Below, piece by piece: positions 14,262-18,008 of a DNA stretch of 18,008 bases. The stretch is taken from positions 1-18,008 of the forward strand of contig DLIO01000080.1 in the NCBI GenBank assembly GCA_002483765.1, read 5' to 3'. A model generated the notes under the pieces. The model worked only from the letters and a program-made list of their open reading frames with translations, ran no database searches and was not told where the DNA came from. This DNA is from Lentisphaeria bacterium UBA7640. Its GTDB lineage: Bacteria; Verrucomicrobiota; Lentisphaeria; Victivallales; Victivallaceae. A program made the position numbers and the translations under genes. Position 1 is the stretch's first letter. Every line of letters begins with the position of its first letter.

Positions 14262-15050
14262 ATGTATCCGATAATATTTCAAATTGGCTCATTTACATTG
14301 CGTAGTTATGGGTTAATGGCAGCATTAGGCTTCTTATGCGCTATGGGCATTTTAAACCTAAACCGCAAATATGCAAAAATGACCAGCGACCAGATCAGTA
14401 CTTTGGCATTTGTCGTAATAGCTGCCGGCATAATTGGTGCACGTATTTTTTATGTTGTACAATACTGGAATAGCAAATTCAGTAACAACTGGCTGTCAGT
14501 ATTTCGAATTGACCAAGGTGGCTTGGTTTATTACGGCGGATTTTTTCTCGCATTGGTCGTGATGTTTTATTATTGTCGCAAGCAAAAACTGGATGTTTTG
14601 CGAGTAATGGATATCGTCGCGCCGGGATTAGCGCTAGGCCACGCTTTCGGGCGCATAGGTTGTTTTCTCAACGGTTGTTGCTTCGGTCGTCCGGGCGGAG
14701 GAATTTTAGGCGTAGTTCATCCAATTAACAGCGAAGCATTCTATAAATATGGCAATGTACCGCTTCACCCCGTTCAACTTTATGAAGCTGCAATGAACTT
14801 AATGATTTTTCCGCTATTATTCTGGTTAGTACGCAAAGCTGGAGCCGGAATTGCGGCATCAAGCTATCTAATCTCATACGGTTTAATCCGTTTTATTGAT
14901 GAATTTTTTCGGGGCGATCACAGCTCAACATTTTTTCTCGGGATGACTCGAGCACAAACCATCGGGCTGGTAATCGTTCCTGCCGGTATCGTATTATTAA
15001 TCTATTCAATCAGGCGTAAACAATATGACACAACAAACTCTCACCGTTGA
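14262..15050 (+). CDS. lgt: Prolipoprotein diacylglyceryl transferase
   Basis: A protein of 262 aa, multi-pass in the inner membrane. It moves diacylglycerol from phosphatidylglycerol to the lipobox cysteine of prelipoproteins, the first step of lipoprotein maturation. It has about seven membrane helices. The Lgt signature is GRIGCFLNGCCFGRP (130–144), whose Arg131 matches essential E. coli R143. Further matches are HPVQLYEA (169–176) and YGLIRFIDEFFRGD (206–219). The E. coli H103 site in SFHGG reads VYYGG here (Tyr91), a variant rather than an obvious defect. AAGGAC at 14252–14257 precedes the ATG. The 3' end overlaps rluD by 26 nt, so the two are transcribed together. Confidence 0.95.
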   Translation: MYPIIFQIGSFTLRSYGLMAALGFLCAMGILNLNRKYAKMTSDQISTLAFVVIAAGIIGARIFYVVQYWNSKFSNNWLSVFRIDQGGLVYYGGFFLALVVMFYYCRKQKLDVLRVMDIVAPGLALGHAFGRIGCFLNGCCFGRPGGGILGVVHPINSEAFYKYGNVPLHPVQLYEAAMNLMIFPLLFWLVRKAGAGIAASSYLISYGLIRFIDEFFRGDHSSTFFLGMTRAQTIGLVIVPAGIVLLIYSIRRKQYDTTNSHR

Positions 15051-16038
15051 AGAAGCGGATATCGGCAAACGTCTCGACCGTTTTTTAGCAGATAAACTAC
15101 CAGACCATTCTCGCGTGGTGCTACAACGCTTAATCAAAGACGGAGCAGTCAAGCGCGAAGGAAATGTTTGTACAGCCACAAAGACAACAGTGGTTATCGA
15201 TGAAACCTATCAAATCACAATCCCGGAGGAAAAAACTTCAGAACGACCACTAGCGGAAGATATTCAGTTGCCAATACTATTTGAAGATGAATGGATTATG
15301 GTAATAGATAAACCGTCAGGTATGGTAGTTCATCCGGGCGCAGGCAATCCCAGTGGCACCGTGGTCAATGCTTTACTGGACCACATGCCAGAAATTGCGA
15401 ACTTTGAAGAAATGGACTCGGAGCGGCCGGGCATTGTCCATCGCTTGGATAAAGATACATCAGGTTGTTTGGTAATCGCGAAGACCCCGGAAGCGCTAGA
15501 AAAACTGACAAAGGCGTTTGCCGAACGTAAAGTAGACAAAAACTATTTAGCCATTATTAAAGGTGTCCCCAAAAAGGTTACGGAAACTATTGAAGGTAAT
15601 ATTGGGCGCAGTCGTGGTAACCGCCAAAAAATGGCAGTACTAGAAAATGGTGGCAAAGAGGCAACAACCATTTATACCTTAAATAAATCCGGTAAAATTG
15701 GTAAAGTATCGATAAGTTTAATTACGGTAAAAATCATAACAGGACGCACCCATCAAATCCGTGTTCATCTAGCTTCAAAAGGAATGCCATTGATTGGCGA
15801 TACCGTTTATGGCGGTTCGCAGTCTATTCCTGCGCCACGGCAAATGCTTCATGCATGGAAACTCACCTTTCGGCATCCACGCAATGGCCGTAAACTCACC
15901 TTTGAGTCGCCGATCCCAGCAGACATGACAGAAATATTAGCCCAAATGACCAATGTCGCGATCCCGCCGCCACCTAGAATCCCAAAACCGCGGGTGAAAG
16001 ACTCCGATGACTTTAATGATTCTTTTTTAGAGGGATAA
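15025..16038 (+). CDS. rluD: 23S rRNA pseudouridine synthase RluD-type
   Basis: A protein of 337 aa of the RluA/RluD family, which isomerises uridines in the large-subunit rRNA (helix 69 in E. coli RluD). An N-terminal S4 RNA-binding domain (about 14–75, KRLDRFLADKLPDHSRVVLQRLIKDGAV) precedes the catalytic domain. The active-site motif is VHRLDKDTSG with catalytic Asp142. GRTHQIRVHLA and DTVYGG are further family motifs. A proline-rich then acidic tail (PPPPRIPKPRVKDSDDFND) follows the domain. The start at 15025 lies inside the end of lgt with a weak ribosome site, but the protein then begins in the usual family way (LTVEEADIGKRLD). Exact target uridines cannot be read from sequence; RluD rather than RluC is likely. 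Confidence 0.9.
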   Translation: MTQQTLTVEEADIGKRLDRFLADKLPDHSRVVLQRLIKDGAVKREGNVCTATKTTVVIDETYQITIPEEKTSERPLAEDIQLPILFEDEWIMVIDKPSGMVVHPGAGNPSGTVVNALLDHMPEIANFEEMDSERPGIVHRLDKDTSGCLVIAKTPEALEKLTKAFAERKVDKNYLAIIKGVPKKVTETIEGNIGRSRGNRQKMAVLENGGKEATTIYTLNKSGKIGKVSISLITVKIITGRTHQIRVHLASKGMPLIGDTVYGGSQSIPAPRQMLHAWKLTFRHPRNGRKLTFESPIPADMTEILAQMTNVAIPPPPRIPKPRVKDSDDFNDSFLEG

Positions 16039-16040
16039 AA

Positions 16041-16892
16041 ATGGCCTTCAAACATGTGGCAGTCATTGCACCAGCAGGACCGCTCGATGCCGAAAAACTT
16101 ATTTCTGGAATAGCATGGTTGAAAGACAAAAGCACGGCAGTAACAATCATGCCACATGTTTCTACTGGCGCAACAGAGGAATATTTTGCCGCACCGGCAG
16201 CTGCCCGTGCTGATGATTTTAATGCAGCTTGGCGCAATCCTGAAATTGATTTGATAGTTTGCGCACGAGGTGGCTTTGGTTGTTCCCAAATCTTGCCGTT
16301 GCTTGACTGGGATCTGTTGCGTTCGCGCAACATCCCAGTATTAGGGTTAAGCGACATCACTGCACTTCATCTGGCAATGCTCAAAAATGGAATTGGAACG
16401 CCAATCTCTGGGCCGATGCTCGGTCGTTTTGCAAAAATGGATACGTTTACCGCAGAAGCACTGGAACAAGTATTTTTGCCAATTTCAGGCAAAGAAGTTG
16501 AAGCGCAACCGCTAAAAAAAGGCAATGATTTTGAAGCGTTGCCCCGAGCATTGAATCTGACGGTAGCCGCCTCGTTGTGCGGAACGCCATTCATGCCAGA
16601 CCTTAGCGGTTCGTTGTTGATTTTAGAAGATATCGCTGAACCTCCATATAAAATTGAACGAGCGTTAACCCAGCTAAAACAATGTGACATCTTAACCCAA
16701 TGTGCAGGCTTGATTTTTGGACAATTCACCGATTGTGGCGAAATTTCACAATTAAAACATATCTTCAACAAATACGCCGCTGAACTTGACGTACCGGCAT
16801 GGTATAATTTCCCTTTTGGCCATGAACCGCGCACCGTATCTCTAAACTGGAGTCGTAAACTCCAAATTCGTAATATGCGCATTTATTCGTGA
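16041..16892 (+). CDS. LD-carboxypeptidase (S66 family)
   Basis: A protein of 283 aa. It is a serine peptidase that trims the terminal D-Ala from L,D-linked muropeptide tetrapeptides in the cytoplasm during murein recycling. The nucleophile is Ser104 in GLSDITALHLA, after the loop ARGGFGCSQILPLLD. The remaining catalytic residues by alignment to Pseudomonas LdcA are Glu196 in LILEDIAEPPYKIER and His261 in FPFGHEPRTVSLNW. No signal peptide is seen. GAGGG lies 6 nt upstream, and the gene begins 2 nt after the rluD stop. LdcA and MccF share this fold. Lack of an extended substrate loop and the envelope-gene neighbourhood favour LdcA. Confidence 0.9.
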   Translation: MAFKHVAVIAPAGPLDAEKLISGIAWLKDKSTAVTIMPHVSTGATEEYFAAPAAARADDFNAAWRNPEIDLIVCARGGFGCSQILPLLDWDLLRSRNIPVLGLSDITALHLAMLKNGIGTPISGPMLGRFAKMDTFTAEALEQVFLPISGKEVEAQPLKKGNDFEALPRALNLTVAASLCGTPFMPDLSGSLLILEDIAEPPYKIERALTQLKQCDILTQCAGLIFGQFTDCGEISQLKHIFNKYAAELDVPAWYNFPFGHEPRTVSLNWSRKLQIRNMRIYS

Positions 16893-16953
16893 AGATTGAA
16901 AAATATCCCAGTTAGTGTATTTTGATAAAACCGAATTAAACCAAAGGAATAAA

Positions 16954-17253
16954 ATGATTCACGTTATTGCCACTATCAGTTTGAACCCCGGATGTCGCGA
17001 AAAATTCTTAGAAATATTCCGCGCCAATGTCCCAAATGTACTGCATGAAGACGGCTGTCTCAGTTATGAACCGTGCATTGATGTCGAATGCAAGATTGTC
17101 GCGGCCGATCCCAATAAAATTACCGTGGTCGAAAGTTGGGAGAGCTTGGAACACTTGGAAGCGCATTTAAAGGCGCCACACATGAAAGCCTACGCAGAAA
17201 AAGTCAAAGATTTGCGTAACGCCACTGAACTGAAAATCGTCGAACCAGCGTGA
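16954..17253 (+). CDS. Antibiotic biosynthesis monooxygenase (ABM) domain protein, YgiN-like
   Basis: A protein of 99 aa with a single ferredoxin-like ABM domain of the kind in E. coli YgiN (quinol monooxygenase); such proteins act as dimers without a bound cofactor. Pattern: IHVIATISLNPGCREKFLEIF (2–22), SYEPCIDVE (37–45), then VVESWESLEHLEAHLKAPHMKAY (58–80), where the W and the H…H pattern (H71, H76) match the family. I chose ATG 16954 with AAAGGA at 16943–16948 and the usual MI.VIA start; the frame opens back to 16915 with no ribosome site. Its TGA overlaps a GTG that could start bcp. Enzymatic activity is not certain, since many members are binding or stress proteins. Confidence 0.8.
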   Translation: MIHVIATISLNPGCREKFLEIFRANVPNVLHEDGCLSYEPCIDVECKIVAADPNKITVVESWESLEHLEAHLKAPHMKAYAEKVKDLRNATELKIVEPA

Positions 17254-17258
17254 GTATT

Positions 17259-17738
17259 ATGTCAAATATCATACAATTAGAAACCAACCAGCCTGCGCCG
17301 GAATTTTCTTTGTTAGACCAAGACGGGAACGAAGTGACTTTGGAGCAATTTCGCGGGCATAAAGTCCTGCTCTATTTTTATCCGAAAGCAAATACGCCAG
17401 GTTGCACCATTCAGGCGTGTTCACTGCGCGATCACTGGAATGAACTCAAAGAATTGGGAGTAACAGTTCTTGGAGTTAGTCCAGATGCCGTGAGTAAACA
17501 AAAAAACTTCTCAGACAAATACTCATTGAACTTCCCATTACTAGCGGATACGGAAAAACGTGCTGCCGAAGCCTATGGCGTTTGGGATAAAAAATCATTA
17601 TTTGGGAAACTTTCTTTTGGTATTACGCGCTCGGCATTTCTGATTGACGAAGAAGGAAAACTAATCGGTATCTGGTACAAAGTGAAACCATCAGAAACCG
17701 CCAGCAACGCTCTGGCGCTCCTGAAACAACAAGCCTGA
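17259..17738 (+). CDS. bcp: Peroxiredoxin, BCP/PrxQ type
   Basis: A thiol peroxidase of 159 aa that reduces hydrogen and organic peroxides, recharged by thioredoxin. Peroxidatic Cys49 lies in the PxxxTPGC motif (PKANTPGCTIQAC), and Cys54 five residues on is the resolving cysteine of the atypical 2-Cys E. coli BCP type. A thioredoxin-fold core follows: VTVLGVSPD, FPLLADTEKRAAEAYGVW, and TRSAFLIDEEGKL. Two starts are possible. ATG 17259 (MSNIIQLE) is the family-like one used here. GTG 17250 would add three residues and overlap the upstream stop as GTGA. Neither has a strong ribosome site, so translation is probably coupled to the ABM gene. Copy 4 of the palindrome follows. Confidence 0.94.
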   Translation: MSNIIQLETNQPAPEFSLLDQDGNEVTLEQFRGHKVLLYFYPKANTPGCTIQACSLRDHWNELKELGVTVLGVSPDAVSKQKNFSDKYSLNFPLLADTEKRAAEAYGVWDKKSLFGKLSFGITRSAFLIDEEGKLIGIWYKVKPSETASNALALLKQQA

Positions 17739-17750
17739 AAACCGCTTCTA

Positions 17751-17781
17751 AATTCGCGCGCGCATTATGCGCGCGCGAATT
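17751..17781 (-). repeat. GC-palindrome repeat, copy 4
   Basis: A perfect 31-nt palindrome, 15-bp arms with outer AATTC/GAATT, 12 nt after the bcp stop. The loop reads ATTAT, so by loop sequence it is inverted relative to the other three. Pairing extends a further four bases (TCTA with TAGA) past one bulged A. Read on the minus strand, its flank GGCTCTAATTCG resembles the GGCTCTCTAACTTCG flank of copy 3. No T-run follows. Confidence 0.9.
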
Positions 17782-17786
17782 AGAGC

Positions 17787-18008
17787 CTCATCAATTTAGT
17801 GAGATATTGCGCCGACAAGCATTGTGACGATCCGTGAAAATGGCAAATCCGTAAAACTTTGTAGAAACGAATTCATAAACATTAAAATCAATGATTTTTC
17901 GCGACAAAACAACACGGCAGACGAACATAATTATTTACCATTAGGGGAATTGTCCGGCATGCCTTAGAGCCTTGAAAAGATCGCGTTTAAACCTTTATTA
18001 AAGTTTCC
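17787..18008. other. 3' edge of the window, no gene seen
   Basis: An AT-rich stretch after the bcp-end palindrome. I see no open frame longer than about 20 codons with a ribosome site, no tRNA and no strong hairpin. It may be the upstream region of a gene beyond the window. Confidence 0.4.

Noticed and set aside
1393..17781. CRISPR array
   Set aside because: The four repeats are kilobases apart, palindromic throughout and intergenic; there are no regular spacers and no cas genes.
17890..17943. Short frame beginning MIFRDKTTRQ near the window end
   Set aside because: Only 17 codons, no ribosome site, no family.

Overview
The window is a moderately AT-rich bacterial chromosome segment. It most likely comes from an anaerobic or fermentative member of the PVC superphylum (Lentisphaerota/Chlamydiota-like). 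Three things point there. The seven-gene V/A-type ATPase operon has the order E – DUF2764 – A – B – D – I – K, an order I associate with Chlamydiae, Bacteroidetes and Lentisphaerae. The biotin synthase is of the type found in anaerobes. The Lgt signature is GRIGCFLNGCCFGRP. The phylum is inferred; no 16S rRNA gene or other phylogenetic marker is present.

Layout. Positions 1–371 hold no gene and lead into bioB (372–1355, +). The V/A-ATPase operon follows (1566–8806, +). It is tightly packed, with ATGA stop/start overlaps at D/I and I/K and an 8-nt overlap at A/B, and it ends at a strong intrinsic terminator (8872–8907). A minus-strand iron-dependent alcohol dehydrogenase (9105–10346) comes next. 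A divergent plus-strand pair follows: a class I SAM methyltransferase (10696–11319) and a VOC/glyoxalase-fold protein (11379–11762). A minus-strand two-gene unit encodes a large DUF2157 membrane protein and a GDYXXLXY-domain protein (13714–11847). A minus-strand tRNA-Gln(UUG) lies at 13984–14057, with its promoter back to back with a plus-strand promoter. That promoter drives lgt – rluD – LD-carboxypeptidase – quinol-monooxygenase-like ABM protein – bcp peroxiredoxin (14262–17738).

How the genes work together. The ATPase would couple ATP hydrolysis or synthesis to ion movement. The residues of its K ring match the Na+ site of Enterococcus NtpK rather than showing anything proton-specific, so a sodium-driven machine is plausible. 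No canonical C, F or G/H subunit is in the operon, and the DUF2764 protein sits where a stalk subunit would be expected. The last cluster combines envelope maturation (Lgt, LD-carboxypeptidase), ribosome modification (RluD) and probable redox protection (ABM, Bcp).

The most unusual signal is a family of four near-identical palindromes with the core GCGCGC-ATAAT-GCGCGC, at 1393–1423, 8962–8992, 11793–11827 and 17751–17781. Every copy sits just past the 3' end of a gene or between two convergent 3' ends. The outer arms differ between copies but still pair, so the fold rather than the outer sequence is conserved. None is followed by a U-tract, and one lies beyond a complete conventional terminator, so they are not ordinary intrinsic terminators.
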